DNA of 64,000 nucleotides from Acidobacteriota bacterium (GTDB lineage: Bacteria > Acidobacteriota > Terriglobia > Acidiferrales > UBA7541): the NCBI GenBank assembly GCA_003223215.1, contig QHYH01000102.1, forward strand, positions 1,848-65,847, given 5' to 3'. Positions 1 through 9,189 of this stretch are shown piece after piece. Position numbers and translations under genes: made by a program. The notes under the pieces are model-generated. The model saw nothing but the letters and a program-made list of their open reading frames with translations. It did no database searches and had not been told where the DNA came from. Positions within the stretch are counted from its first letter, which is position 1. Each line of letters begins with the position of its first letter.

Positions 1-1
1 C

Positions 2-1098
2 GCGAACGTTGCGGTTGCCGCGAACGCGGAATCCGCAATTTGTGCGGCCCGAGGATTTCCTGGCATTACCATTATTCCCGCAGGGGACGAAGCCGCACGT
101 ATCGGTACCCTTCCGCTCTCCTCGCTCAAGATCCCCATGGAGCTGCTGGATACTTTGGCGCGCTGGGGCATTCATACTTGCGCAGAGTTTGCGGCTCTCC
201 CCGAAATCGCCGTGGTCGAGCGGGTTGGACAGGAAGGCAGGCGCTGGCAGCTCGTTGCGCGGGGCGCCGACGCGAGACCACTGCTGCCAAAAGACCTTCC
301 GCTTCAGTTTGCAGAATGCCTGGACCTGGAATTCCCCGTCGAATTGCTTGAGCCACTGATGTTTGTAATGAACCGCTTGCTCGATGAGCTGTGCACTCGG
401 CTCAGGATGCACGCCCTCGCAACGAATGAAATTCAACTCACGCTAACACTGCAGGGGAATGGTTCGCGACGCAAAGAATCGCTTGTCCATGTCCGGACAC
501 TCCGGCTTCCCGTGCCTGCTCGAGAAAGCAAATTCCTGCTGAAGCTGTTGCAACTGGACCTGCAAAACCATCCGCCGAACGCCCCGGTCGTTGGAGTAAG
601 GATATCGGCCGTACCGGCAGGCCCACGCACAAGACAACTGGGGTTGTTCCTGCCGCTGAGTCCTGAGCCGGAACGGTTGGAAGTCACGCTCGCCCGCATT
701 CGGAACACTGTCGGTGATGACCATGCCGGCAAACTCATTTTGTCCTGCCCGAATCCACAACCAGGACAGCAACCATGCAACGCCGAACGACCGCCGCGTT
801 GCGCATGTACCGCCCTCCGCTTCCCGCTGGCGTCGAGCTGCGCGAAAAGAAGCCGGCGGCCGTTATCTGCGAGGGGGCACGTCGGCGGATCCTCGCACTT
901 TCAGGACCGTGGCGGACCAAGGGGGAATGGTGGTCTGAAACCGCGTGGGCGAGAGACGAGTGGGATGTACTCATGGAGGCGCTACGCCCCGCCTATCGAC
1001 CTGTCGCGAGTGAACCTCCGGAGGAAGAAACCGCTCTGTATCGCATCTACCGAGACCTCCGTTTGCGGCGTTGGTTTATCGAAGGAATCTACGACTGA
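2..1098 (+). pseudogene. imuB: ImuB-like Y-family polymerase homologue, 5' truncated by the window and frameshifted
   Basis: This is the C-terminal part of ImuB, the catalytically inactive Y-family polymerase that recruits ImuC/DnaE2 for SOS mutagenesis. Reading is open from base 2; a segment ending ARGFPGITIIP and the following 'LARWGIHT...LAALPEIAVVERVGQEG' region match the ImuB thumb and little-finger part. The frame carrying this runs to about base 740-775 and then loses similarity. The characteristic C-terminus (LRMYRPPLPAGVEL, GPWRTKGEWW, RDEWDV, WFIEGIYD) continues in the next frame from about 775 to the TGA at 1096-1098. A single indel between about 740 and 775 would restore it. The stop overlaps the dnaE2 start by one base (TGATG), so the two form one cassette. 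imuA, if present, lies upstream of the window. Confidence 0.85.
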
Positions 1099-4000
1099 TG
1101 TATGTGGAACTTCATTCTTGCTCTGCATTCAGTTTCCTGGAGGGCGCTTCCCTGCCCGAGGACTTGGTTAGCGAAGCGGCACGACTTGAGTTGCCAGCCA
1201 TCGCTTTGCTGGACCGCGATGGAGTCTACGGCTCCCCGCGCTTCCACATGGCGGCCAAGAAAGCAGGAATTCGCGCCCATGTGGGCGCGGAAATCTCCGT
1301 GGAAGGGTGCGGAACTCAAGCAGGCATGCCGTCCTGGATGCCAAACAAGATTCCTTCGAGACCGGTCCGGCTGGCTCTGCTTGCCAAGAACCGCACCGGA
1401 TACCAGAACCTCTGTCGTCTGATGACCCGCTACAAGCTGCGGGAAAAGGAAAAAGGGACAGGGGCCGCGACGCTGGAAGAAGTCGCGGAACGCGCCAAGG
1501 GGCTGGTCTGCCTCACCGGCGGCGAAGAAGGAATTCTGGCAGCGTCACTCGCGCAGGGAGGATCGGAAAAGGCCCGACGGGACATCGAAAAGCTTCTCAC
1601 GATTTTTGGAAAAAGGAACGTTTATGTAGAGGTTCAGCGCCATTTCGATCCGGCCGAAGAAACGCGCAACCAAGCTGCCGTTTGCCTTGCAGAGGGCTTG
1701 CATTTGCCTCTGCTCGCGACCAACGGAGTTCGTTACGCTCATTTCCAGGACCGCGAGATCCTCGATGTGTTTACCTGCATTCGCAACCACTGCCAGCTCG
1801 AAACGGCGGGACGGCTACTGGAGCGAAACGATGAGCGTCACTTTCGCCCGGCGGCGGAGATGACTCGGCTGTTTTCCGACCTGCCTCAGGCCATTGCGAA
1901 CACGGGCGAACTCTCGGCACGGCTCAGATACACCTTGGCGGACCTTGGCTATGGGTTTCCCAGATACCCGGTTCCCTCCGGCGAAACGATAGATTCTTTC
2001 CTCCGAAAACGCACGGAGGAGGGTTTCCGCGCGCGCTATGCGGCGAAGAGCAACGACAACCTCTACGAGCGCGCCGAACGGCAGGTTCGGCGGGAACTGG
2101 CTTTAATCGAGAAACTGAAGCTTGCCGGCTACTTCCTGATCGTTTGGGACATCGTTCGCTTCTGCCGTGAGGAAGGAATTTTGGTTCAGGGCCGGGGGTC
2201 GGCTGCCAACAGTGCCGTCTGCTATTCCCTCGGAATCACGGCCGTTGATCCTGTAGGTATGGAGTTGCTCTTCGAGCGCTTTCTTTCCGAAGAGCGTTGC
2301 GAGTGGCCCGACATCGACCTGGATCTGCCGAGTGGCGACCAGCGTGAAAAAGCCATTCAGTACGTGTACCAGCGCTACGGGCAGCTGGGCGCAGCGATGA
2401 CCGCGAACGTGATTACCTACCGTGGCCGTTCGGCGGCGCGCGAAGTCGGAAAAGTGCTGGGCTTCGATCGCGAGACTCTGGACCAGCTGTCCAGCCTGGT
2501 GAACACCTGGGGATGGCGGGATGCAACCGATTCGACGGAGCATCAGTTTCATCAGGCAGGCTTAGACCTTAGCCATCCCCGCGTTCAGAAATATCGCGAA
2601 TTGTGCGAACGCATTCAGGACCTGCCGCGTCACCTGGGCCAGCACTCTGGCGGCATGGTGATCTGCCAGGGGCAGCTGGATTCCGTCGTGCCGCTCGAAC
2701 CGGCAACCATGCCCGGTCGCGTCGTCGTGCAGTGGGACAAGGACGATTGCGCCGACATGGGCATTGTGAAAGTAGATCTGCTGGGTCTTGGGATGATGGC
2801 GGCCCTCGAAGACTGTTTGGGACTCGTTCCAAAACACTACCGGGAGCCGCTGGATTTGGCACAGCTTCCCGCCGACGATCCTCTGGTTTATGAAACGCTG
2901 CGGCGCGCGGATACCGTCGGAATGTTTCAGGTCGAAAGCCGCGCGCAGATGTCTTCGCTGCCGCGAAATGCGCCAGCAACGTTTTACGACCTGGTTGTGC
3001 AGGTCGCGATCATCCGCCCCGGCCCCATTGTGGGCAGGATGATGCACCCCTACATGCGGCGCCGTCAGGGACGGGAGCCAGTCGTGTATGCCCATCCTTC
3101 GCTCGAGCCCGTGCTGAAACGAACGCTGGGCGTGCCCTTGTTTCAAGAACAGTTGCTGCGCATGGCGATGATCGCAGCCAGCTTCACGGGCGGCGAAGCA
3201 GAAGATCTGCGGCGCGCAATGGGCTTCAAGCGGTCGGAAAGCCGCATGCGCGAAATCGAGGTGAAACTGCGTCACGGCATGGACCAGAACGGGATCCAAA
3301 GCGAGACTCAAGAAGAGATCATCACGCAAATCACGTCGTTCGCCCAATACGGATTCCCCGAGTCGCACGCGGCCAGTTTCGCGCTCATCGCCTACGCGAG
3401 TGCCTACCTCAAATGTCATTATCTGGCGGCATTCACGGCCGCCCTGCTGAACAATCAGCCCATGGGTTTCTACAGTCCGGCCACCCTCGTGAAAGACGCG
3501 CAGCGCCACGGCCTGCGAGTGAAACCCATCGATGCACGGTACTCAGAATGGCGTTGTACGCTTGAACGTGACCTAGACAAGGAGGGCAAGCCAGCGCCCT
3601 GCCTGCGAATCGGCTTTCGCTACGTCCGTGGTCTGCGCCAGGCTGCCGCCGAAGCGCTCGTCCGCCAGCGGCAGGTGTGTCCGTTTGCTGGAATCGAAGA
3701 CCTTGTCAAGCGGGTCCCTGAATTGCGGAAGTCGGAACTCGTGACGCTCAGCGAGATTGGAGCCCTGAACGGGCTTGGCCGGAAAATCCATCGCCGCTCG
3801 GCTCTCTGGCAAGTCGAACGAGCCGCGCGCCCGGCGGGCCGCTTACTCGAATCAATTCCGGAGCAGGCCGACGCGTCTCCGTTGCAACAGATGACCGACG
3901 AAGAAAGGCTGGTCGCGGACTTCCACGGCTCGGGCATGACCGCCGGTCCGCACCCGATGAGCTACTGCCGCGCTCGGCTGGACTCGCTGAAGGTGAAGCG

Positions 4001-4307
4001 CGCCTGCGATCTCCATGGAATCCCGGATGGAGTACAGACTCGCGTGGCCGGATGCGTGATCGCCCGGCAGCGCCCCGGAACGGCCAAGGGCTTCGTGTTT
4101 CTCAGTCTGGAGGATGAAACCGGGATTGCGAATGTGATTGTCCATCCGGACTTGTATGAGAGAGACCGGCTGATCATCAATCGCGAGAAATTTCTTCGAA
4201 TCGACGGTATTTTGCAAAATCAGGACCAGGTGGTTTCGATCAAGGCCTCGCAGGTGATGCCCATTGTGATTAGCGCGGCAGAAACCGAGTCACATGATTT
4301 TCATTGA
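1098..4307 (+). CDS. dnaE2: Error-prone DNA polymerase III alpha subunit DnaE2 (ImuC)
   Basis: Catalytic subunit of the ImuABC translesion mutasome, a C-family polymerase of 1069 aa, the usual length for DnaE2. An N-terminal PHP domain begins at once (YVELHSCSAFSFLEGAS). The palm carries GRGSAANSAVCYSLG near residue 365 and the catalytic acidic motif PDIDLDLP at residues 404-411. GFPESHAASFA lies in the fingers region, and an OB-fold with a 'FVFLSLEDETGIANVIV' strand is near the C-terminus. The start ATG at 1098 is chosen because it overlaps the imuB stop and gives the normal DnaE2 N-terminus; no in-frame start upstream adds conserved sequence. In many bacteria the cassette is LexA-controlled, but its promoter would lie outside this window. 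Confidence 0.97.
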   Translation: MYVELHSCSAFSFLEGASLPEDLVSEAARLELPAIALLDRDGVYGSPRFHMAAKKAGIRAHVGAEISVEGCGTQAGMPSWMPNKIPSRPVRLALLAKNRTGYQNLCRLMTRYKLREKEKGTGAATLEEVAERAKGLVCLTGGEEGILAASLAQGGSEKARRDIEKLLTIFGKRNVYVEVQRHFDPAEETRNQAAVCLAEGLHLPLLATNGVRYAHFQDREILDVFTCIRNHCQLETAGRLLERNDERHFRPAAEMTRLFSDLPQAIANTGELSARLRYTLADLGYGFPRYPVPSGETIDSFLRKRTEEGFRARYAAKSNDNLYERAERQVRRELALIEKLKLAGYFLIVWDIVRFCREEGILVQGRGSAANSAVCYSLGITAVDPVGMELLFERFLSEERCEWPDIDLDLPSGDQREKAIQYVYQRYGQLGAAMTANVITYRGRSAAREVGKVLGFDRETLDQLSSLVNTWGWRDATDSTEHQFHQAGLDLSHPRVQKYRELCERIQDLPRHLGQHSGGMVICQGQLDSVVPLEPATMPGRVVVQWDKDDCADMGIVKVDLLGLGMMAALEDCLGLVPKHYREPLDLAQLPADDPLVYETLRRADTVGMFQVESRAQMSSLPRNAPATFYDLVVQVAIIRPGPIVGRMMHPYMRRRQGREPVVYAHPSLEPVLKRTLGVPLFQEQLLRMAMIAASFTGGEAEDLRRAMGFKRSESRMREIEVKLRHGMDQNGIQSETQEEIITQITSFAQYGFPESHAASFALIAYASAYLKCHYLAAFTAALLNNQPMGFYSPATLVKDAQRHGLRVKPIDARYSEWRCTLERDLDKEGKPAPCLRIGFRYVRGLRQAAAEALVRQRQVCPFAGIEDLVKRVPELRKSELVTLSEIGALNGLGRKIHRRSALWQVERAARPAGRLLESIPEQADASPLQQMTDEERLVADFHGSGMTAGPHPMSYCRARLDSLKVKRACDLHGIPDGVQTRVAGCVIARQRPGTAKGFVFLSLEDETGIANVIVHPDLYERDRLIINREKFLRIDGILQNQDQVVSIKASQVMPIVISAAETESHDFH

Positions 4308-4611
4308 AGAGCGGCAGAGCTCTCCGGTTGCGAACCTCGTCCTCAGCTCCTCCTAGACCAGAACGTTTAGGCAAGCTGGAAACCAGGAAGGCGTCAGGAC
4401 TTGTGGTCAAAAGGTGAGGGGCGCAGGATCACCGGCTGTCTGTTTTTATTATGTCCGCCTTCCGCAATATGCTGAAATCGAGATCAACTTCGGACGCGTG
4501 AATCAGGCGGCATCATTCTCTGCCCTCGCTCACTAGCTGCGCGCCGGACGGTTCCGAGTCAAATCGAACCCTACAGACCACCATTCCCCAGTGGTGTAAA
4601 GTCCCAACGGG
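4308..4611. other. Intergenic region between dnaE2 and the MFS_3 transporter
   Basis: About 300 bases without a convincing gene. I see no strong terminator hairpin after dnaE2 and no clear promoter or Shine-Dalgarno sequence before the transporter. The spacing suggests the transporter has its own promoter here. Confidence 0.5.
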
Positions 4612-6264
4612 ATGGCGGAACACCCGCAAAATCGGGATGCACAGGCACAGGCTACCAGCGCGTCCCAGATCCGCCCAAACGAAAACACCTCAGAACGGAC
4701 AGCGTGGCGGCCCTTGCGCCTGCCGATGTTCCGGAATTTATTGATCGCCGACCTGGTGTCCGACATCGGCACGTTCATGCAGGGCGTGGGCGCGGCGTGG
4801 TTGCTGGTGTCGCAAGGCGCGGGGCCTTTGCTGGTAGCTCTGACTCAGACTGCTTCGGCGTTGCCCTTCTTTCTGCTGGCGCTGCCTGCGGGAGCGCTCG
4901 GCGATATCTTCGACCGGCGGAAGCTGATCTTAGCCACAGAAGCGTGGATGTTGTGCATTGCGACGGCACTCGCAGTACTGACTCTGCTGCACTCGATTAC
5001 ACCGTGGCTGCTACTGCTCCTGACGCTAGCTCTTGCCATTGGAGACGCGCTGGAAGCCCCGACGTGGCGCGCGGTCCTGCCTGAAGTCGTTCCCCAAGAA
5101 GACTTGCTGCCCGCCTTGGCGCTGAACGGCATTGAGTTCAATTTGGCGCGTGCGATTGGGCCCGCCCTGGGAGGATTCCTGATTGCGGTGGCTGGCGTAG
5201 CGACGGCGTTCACGTTGAATGCACTATCGTTTCTGGCTGTGCTTTGGGTCATCGCCCGATGGAAGCGGCCAGCGCGCCAGAGTGGTTTGCCTCGAGAGAC
5301 TCTGAGCGGTGCAACTCGCGCGGCGATTCGTTACACAAGAAACGCGCCTGAGATGTTGACTGTTCTCGGACGAATCGCTTCCATTATGTTTTTCGCGAGT
5401 GCCTTTTGGGCGCTGCTCCCTACCGTTGCGCACGCGCTCGGCAGCAGTTCGACGCTTTATGGATTGCTCCTGACGGTGTTCGGCGGTGGCGCGGTCGTCG
5501 GAGCAATGGCGCTGCAGCGCGTGCGATCGTCGCTATCAGCGGAGGCCACGCTGGCCATAGGAACTACGTTGTTTGCGGGTGCGCTGTGGGCAACGACAAC
5601 GTTCAGGTCCGTCGTGCCGCTGTCCGTCGCCATTGCGTTGGGCGGAGCAGCCTGGACGGCGGTGATGTCCCTGATGAGCGCGGTAATGCAGAGCGTTGCG
5701 CCGGATTGGGTCCGCGCAAGGGCGCTGGCTGTTTTTCTGCTGGTGTATATGGGCTCGTGGGCTGCCGGGAGCGCGTTCTGGGGATATGTCGCCGGGCACC
5801 GAGGCACCCAGTTTTCCTTGGTGGCGGCAGCCATCGGCACAGCGGCGTCTCCAGTGCTGATTCTGATTTCGCGGTTGCCCGATGCGACGGCAGACCTCGC
5901 GACCTGGGACCACTGGCGAAAGCCGAGACTGGTGGAAGCAACAGAACCCAGTGAGGGACCGGTGCTGGTTACGGTCGAATATGAGATCGACGCAAAGGAC
6001 TCGGACGAGTTCCTCATGGCCCTTGAGCAGTTCTCACGGGTGCGGCGGCGGGATGGTGCGTCGCGCTGGGCCGTTTATTACGATACCGAACAACCGACAC
6101 GCTACCTCGAAACGTTTATCGTCGATTCGTGGGGAGAACATTTGCGGCAGCACACGCGATTGACCCAGGCGGACCGCGAAATAGAGGAACGCGTCGATCG
6201 GTTTGCAGCAAATCCAGCCGAAGTGAGGCATTTCATTTATGCCCGGCGCAAGAACCCTAGATAG
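4612..6264 (+). CDS. MFS transporter of the MFS_3 (EntS-like) family with C-terminal cytoplasmic domain
   Basis: Inner-membrane drug or siderophore exporter of 550 aa. After a hydrophilic N-terminus of about 35 residues come twelve predicted hydrophobic segments with the loop 2-3 motif GALGDIFDRRKLI. The last ~110 residues (from about VLVTVEYEIDAKDSDEF to the end) are soluble and resemble an antibiotic-monooxygenase-like ferredoxin fold; this extension is typical of the MFS_3 family. Substrate cannot be told. It ends about 100 bases before the DGPF gene, so it may or may not be controlled by the downstream ECF sigma factor. Confidence 0.9.
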   Translation: MAEHPQNRDAQAQATSASQIRPNENTSERTAWRPLRLPMFRNLLIADLVSDIGTFMQGVGAAWLLVSQGAGPLLVALTQTASALPFFLLALPAGALGDIFDRRKLILATEAWMLCIATALAVLTLLHSITPWLLLLLTLALAIGDALEAPTWRAVLPEVVPQEDLLPALALNGIEFNLARAIGPALGGFLIAVAGVATAFTLNALSFLAVLWVIARWKRPARQSGLPRETLSGATRAAIRYTRNAPEMLTVLGRIASIMFFASAFWALLPTVAHALGSSSTLYGLLLTVFGGGAVVGAMALQRVRSSLSAEATLAIGTTLFAGALWATTTFRSVVPLSVAIALGGAAWTAVMSLMSAVMQSVAPDWVRARALAVFLLVYMGSWAAGSAFWGYVAGHRGTQFSLVAAAIGTAASPVLILISRLPDATADLATWDHWRKPRLVEATEPSEGPVLVTVEYEIDAKDSDEFLMALEQFSRVRRRDGASRWAVYYDTEQPTRYLETFIVDSWGEHLRQHTRLTQADREIEERVDRFAANPAEVRHFIYARRKNPR

Positions 6265-6353
6265 GACGTGGCACCCGAAGACAGCCGAACTTCTTTTAAA
6301 AAGATGTCCGCAGCTTCGCGCGTCAAACGTCTACAGGTTAGAAGTAGCAACTT

Positions 6354-6360
6354 AAGGAGG
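6354..6360 (+). promoter_or_regulatory. Strong Shine-Dalgarno deciding the DGPF-protein start
   Basis: AAGGAGG sits 6 bases before the ATG at 6367. Another ATG at 6361 touches the Shine-Dalgarno directly and is too close, so 6367 is the better start. Confidence 0.75.
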
Positions 6361-6366
6361 ATGACC

Positions 6367-6708
6367 ATGAGCGAGTTTGTATTTCTTTATCGCGGCGGGG
6401 AAAGCGGGAGATCCCCTGAGAGAATCCAGCAGTCGATGCAGAAGTGGATGGCCTGGTTCAAGGAGCTTGGCCAGAACGGTCATGTCAAAGACCAGGGGCA
6501 ACCGCTCGAGCGGACGGGCAAGCTGGTGAAACGCAAGCAGAAGACGGTGACGGATGGACCGTTTGCCGAGGCGAAAGACATCGTCGGCGGGTACACGCTT
6601 ATTGAGGCCCGCGATCTGGCGCAGGCTGTTGAACTGTCAAAAGGTTGTCCGATCCTCGATGTTGATGGTGCCGTAGAAGTACGTCCAGTGATGAAGCTGA
6701 ATATGTGA
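6367..6708 (+). CDS. DGPF-domain (YCII-related) protein
   Basis: Small soluble protein of 113 aa in the YCII/DGPF family. The name-giving DGPF motif is present at residues 63-66 (VTDGPFAEAKDIVGGY), and the terminal 'VEVRPVM' is also typical. The molecular function of DGPF proteins is not established; a dimeric alpha-beta barrel is known for the fold. It lies directly before an ECF42-type sigma factor, whose ATG at 6708 overlaps this gene's TGA (ATGTGATG). That pairing is the conserved signature of ECF42 loci, and DGPF genes are known regulon members of that sigma group. Confidence 0.93.
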   Translation: MSEFVFLYRGGESGRSPERIQQSMQKWMAWFKELGQNGHVKDQGQPLERTGKLVKRKQKTVTDGPFAEAKDIVGGYTLIEARDLAQAVELSKGCPILDVDGAVEVRPVMKLNM

Positions 6709-7973
6709 TGGAGCCCACTGATCATCTGTTCCGGCGCGAATCGGGGCGCATGGTCGCCACGTTGACGCGCATCTTTGGAATCCACAACCTGGCGCTGGCA
6801 GAGGACGTCGTACAAGACGCCTTCTGCCGCGCGCTGGAAGTGTGGAAATTCCACGGTGTGCCGGAGAACCCCTCCGCGTGGCTCATGGCCACGGCCAAGA
6901 ACCGCGCGCTGGATGTTCTTCGCCGCGAACGCACGGCTCGCACGTTCGCGCCCGAACTAGGGCGAATGCTTGATAGTGAATGGACACTCGCGCCTGCCGT
7001 AGAGGAGCTATTTGGGGCGCCTGCCATCCATGACGGCCAGCTTCGCATGATGTTCTCCTGCTGCCATCCCCGCCTTCCCGAGGAGGCCCAAGTCGCGCTT
7101 ATGCTCCACATCTTGTGCGGTTTCAGTGTGGACGAGGTCGCTGGGGCCTTCGTCAGCAGCCATGCCGCCATAGAGAAGCGCATTTCACGGGCAAAGAAAG
7201 TAATGGCAGGATCGAAGAGGCTGTTCGATGTATCCGGGCAGGGTGACTTGTCCGTGCGCCTTCCGGCCGTGCAACGTGCGCTCTACCTTCTCTTTAACGA
7301 GGGCTACCACGGGGCGTCTCCCGAGTCGGCCGTGCGAGCCGAGCTGTGCCGGGAAGCGATGCGTCTCACGGCGCTTCTCCTCGACCATTCGCCTGCGGCC
7401 ACGCCGGCGACGCGTGCTCTTTCGGCGCTGATGTGTTTCCATGCCGCGCGTCTGCCGGCGCGCGTGGATGCGGCGGGCGACTTGCGGCCGCTCTTCGAAC
7501 AGGACCGTTCGCGGTGGGATGTGCGTGTCATAGCCGAAGGCCAGAGGCAGCTTGATCTTTCAGCGACGGGCCCGGAACTGACCGAGTATCACGTGGAAGC
7601 CGCGATCGCGTGGGTTCACACAGCCGCGCATGGAGTCGAGGATACGAACTGGGGAATGATCGTTTCGCTCTACGACCAGTTGATGGCCATTCACCCTTCA
7701 CCAGTCGTAGCGCTCAACCGCGCCATCGCCACAGCCCAACGCGAAGGTCCGCAGCGCGGCCTTGAAGAGATTCGGAAGATTGCTCATTCAGACCGCCTGG
7801 CCAGCTATCCTTTCTATCACGCCGCGCTTGGAGAGTTTGAGTTTCGAAGTGGAAGGCATGAAGTCGCGCGTCAACATTTCCTGACCGCACTCACCTTCGT
7901 GCGTAACCCGATGGAACGGCGATTCATCGAACAACGCATCGGTGCATGTAAGGTGGGGAGTCCCGTCGGCTGA
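6708..7973 (+). CDS. ECF42-type RNA polymerase sigma factor with C-terminal TPR-like extension
   Basis: Sigma factor of 421 aa, about twice the length of a simple ECF factor. Residues 1-90 hold the sigma-2 region (LAEDVVQDAFCRALEVWKF, NPSAWLMATAKNRALDVLRR). Residues about 105-165 hold sigma-4 (LMLHILCGFSVDEVAGAF, AAIEKRISRAKK). The remaining ~240 residues are a helical extension ending with repeats such as 'ALGEFEFRSGRHEVARQHF' that look TPR-like. This architecture plus the upstream DGPF partner identifies group ECF42, which has no anti-sigma factor and is thought to be regulated through the extension. The ATG at 6708 is preferred over the GTG at 6705 because it forms the usual stop/start overlap. 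Confidence 0.93.
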   Translation: MEPTDHLFRRESGRMVATLTRIFGIHNLALAEDVVQDAFCRALEVWKFHGVPENPSAWLMATAKNRALDVLRRERTARTFAPELGRMLDSEWTLAPAVEELFGAPAIHDGQLRMMFSCCHPRLPEEAQVALMLHILCGFSVDEVAGAFVSSHAAIEKRISRAKKVMAGSKRLFDVSGQGDLSVRLPAVQRALYLLFNEGYHGASPESAVRAELCREAMRLTALLLDHSPAATPATRALSALMCFHAARLPARVDAAGDLRPLFEQDRSRWDVRVIAEGQRQLDLSATGPELTEYHVEAAIAWVHTAAHGVEDTNWGMIVSLYDQLMAIHPSPVVALNRAIATAQREGPQRGLEEIRKIAHSDRLASYPFYHAALGEFEFRSGRHEVARQHFLTALTFVRNPMERRFIEQRIGACKVGSPVG

Positions 7974-8110
7974 AGAAGCAGGACCAGCAATAGAATTTCC
8001 GAAACGCAGAAATGAAACCCTTTTTTATTAAACAAAACCAGAGTTGCGCCCATATAAGGAATCGCGCACCGAACGCTTTTCGCAAATGCCTCGGCGACAA
8101 GTGCGCCGAC

Positions 8111-8134
8111 AGGCCGGATTCACCGATCCGGCCT
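8111..8134 (+). terminator. GC-rich inverted repeat, possible terminator or attenuator
   Basis: AGGCCGGAT and ATCCGGCCT form a perfect 9-bp stem with a 6-base loop, followed by a short T-rich stretch (TTCTCC). It lies 138 bases after the sigma factor and 103 bases before the SDR start, so it could end the sigma-factor transcript or sit in the SDR leader. The T-run is short, so a role as an intrinsic terminator is uncertain. Confidence 0.5.
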
Positions 8135-8236
8135 TTCTCCGAACGGCCTGATTCCGCGTGAAAAAAGGTGTCCGTCCCAAAGCGTTTCAAACGTCTTGAG
8201 AATGGAAGTGGAAGTCATGGAACGAAGAGGGATCAC

Positions 8237-9043
8237 GTGAGCAGCACTCAAATCCTGCAGGAAAAGTACGCTGTTGTGTTCGGTGCTGGCGGCTCAATAG
8301 GAGCTGCCGTCGCCAAGGAGTTCGCAGCGCAAGGTGCCGAACTCTTCTTGTCAGGCCACACGAAGCCGGGCGTTGAATCAGTGACCAAGCAAATCGCGGC
8401 AAATGGCGGGAGGGCGCACGCAACGGTAATTGACACGCTCGACGATGCCGCTGTCAACCAATATATCGATGACATCGCAAAGCAGGTGGGCAAGGTCGAC
8501 ATCATCCTCGATGCCGCCGGCCCTCTCGCCAAAGAGTACGGAAACGGAAAGAATGCCGTGGATTTGCCGATTGAAGAGTTCATGGTGCCGCTGGCGACGA
8601 TGCTAAAGTCGCGCTTTATCACCGCCCGCGCCGCGGCGCGCCTTATGATCAAGCAGCACTCCGGCGTGATCATTTTCGTTACGGGTAGCCCGGCTCGGGC
8701 ACACGTTCCAGGCGCGACGGCGATCGGCGCGGCGTTTGGCGCAATCGAGAATCTCACGCAGAATCTGGCCTTCGAGATCAGCCCCTTTGGAGTGAGGGTC
8801 GTCTGCCTTCGAACGTTGGCCAACACCGACAGCCGGTCCATTCAGGACACGATGTACTTGCTGGCCGACAAACTGAACCTCACAAAGGACCAGGCGATGG
8901 CACAAATCGCGCAGTCCAACTTTCTGAAGGTCCCCGCGACGGTCCAGGATACGGCGAATGCACCGGTGCTGATCGCTTCCGACCGCGCGCGCATGCTGAC
9001 GGGAACGGTGGTCAACGCGACGGCGGGAGCCGCGCTGGATTAA
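8237..9043 (+). CDS. Divergent short-chain dehydrogenase/reductase family protein lacking YxxxK
   Basis: Rossmann-fold protein of 268 aa. The cofactor loop is GAGGSIGAAVAKEF near the N-terminus, with 'DIILDAAGPL' in place of the usual NNAG motif. Where classical SDRs have Tyr-x-x-x-Lys, this one reads PGATAIGAAFGAIENLTQ, so both the catalytic Tyr and Lys are absent; 'FEISPFGVRVVCL' then matches the family. It is therefore either a binding or regulatory protein or an SDR with altered chemistry. The GTG at 8237 is chosen because AGAGGG lies 6 bases upstream and the Rossmann strand follows at the right distance. Confidence 0.85.
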   Translation: MSSTQILQEKYAVVFGAGGSIGAAVAKEFAAQGAELFLSGHTKPGVESVTKQIAANGGRAHATVIDTLDDAAVNQYIDDIAKQVGKVDIILDAAGPLAKEYGNGKNAVDLPIEEFMVPLATMLKSRFITARAAARLMIKQHSGVIIFVTGSPARAHVPGATAIGAAFGAIENLTQNLAFEISPFGVRVVCLRTLANTDSRSIQDTMYLLADKLNLTKDQAMAQIAQSNFLKVPATVQDTANAPVLIASDRARMLTGTVVNATAGAALD

Positions 9044-9189
9044 ACGGCCGTCTGTCGGATTCCGGCAATTGTCGGAAACCAACACGCGAGATGGAGAAAA
9101 GGTCCACGGATTCAATCTCTTAATTGTGGTGTCTGAATTGCTGCTCGAGTTCGGTGGAAGTCACTTTGAGGGGGTGCCAGGCAAAGGAC

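Noticed and set aside
2562-3509. A 315-codon minus-strand frame inside dnaE2
   Set aside because: Antisense shadow of a full-length polymerase gene.
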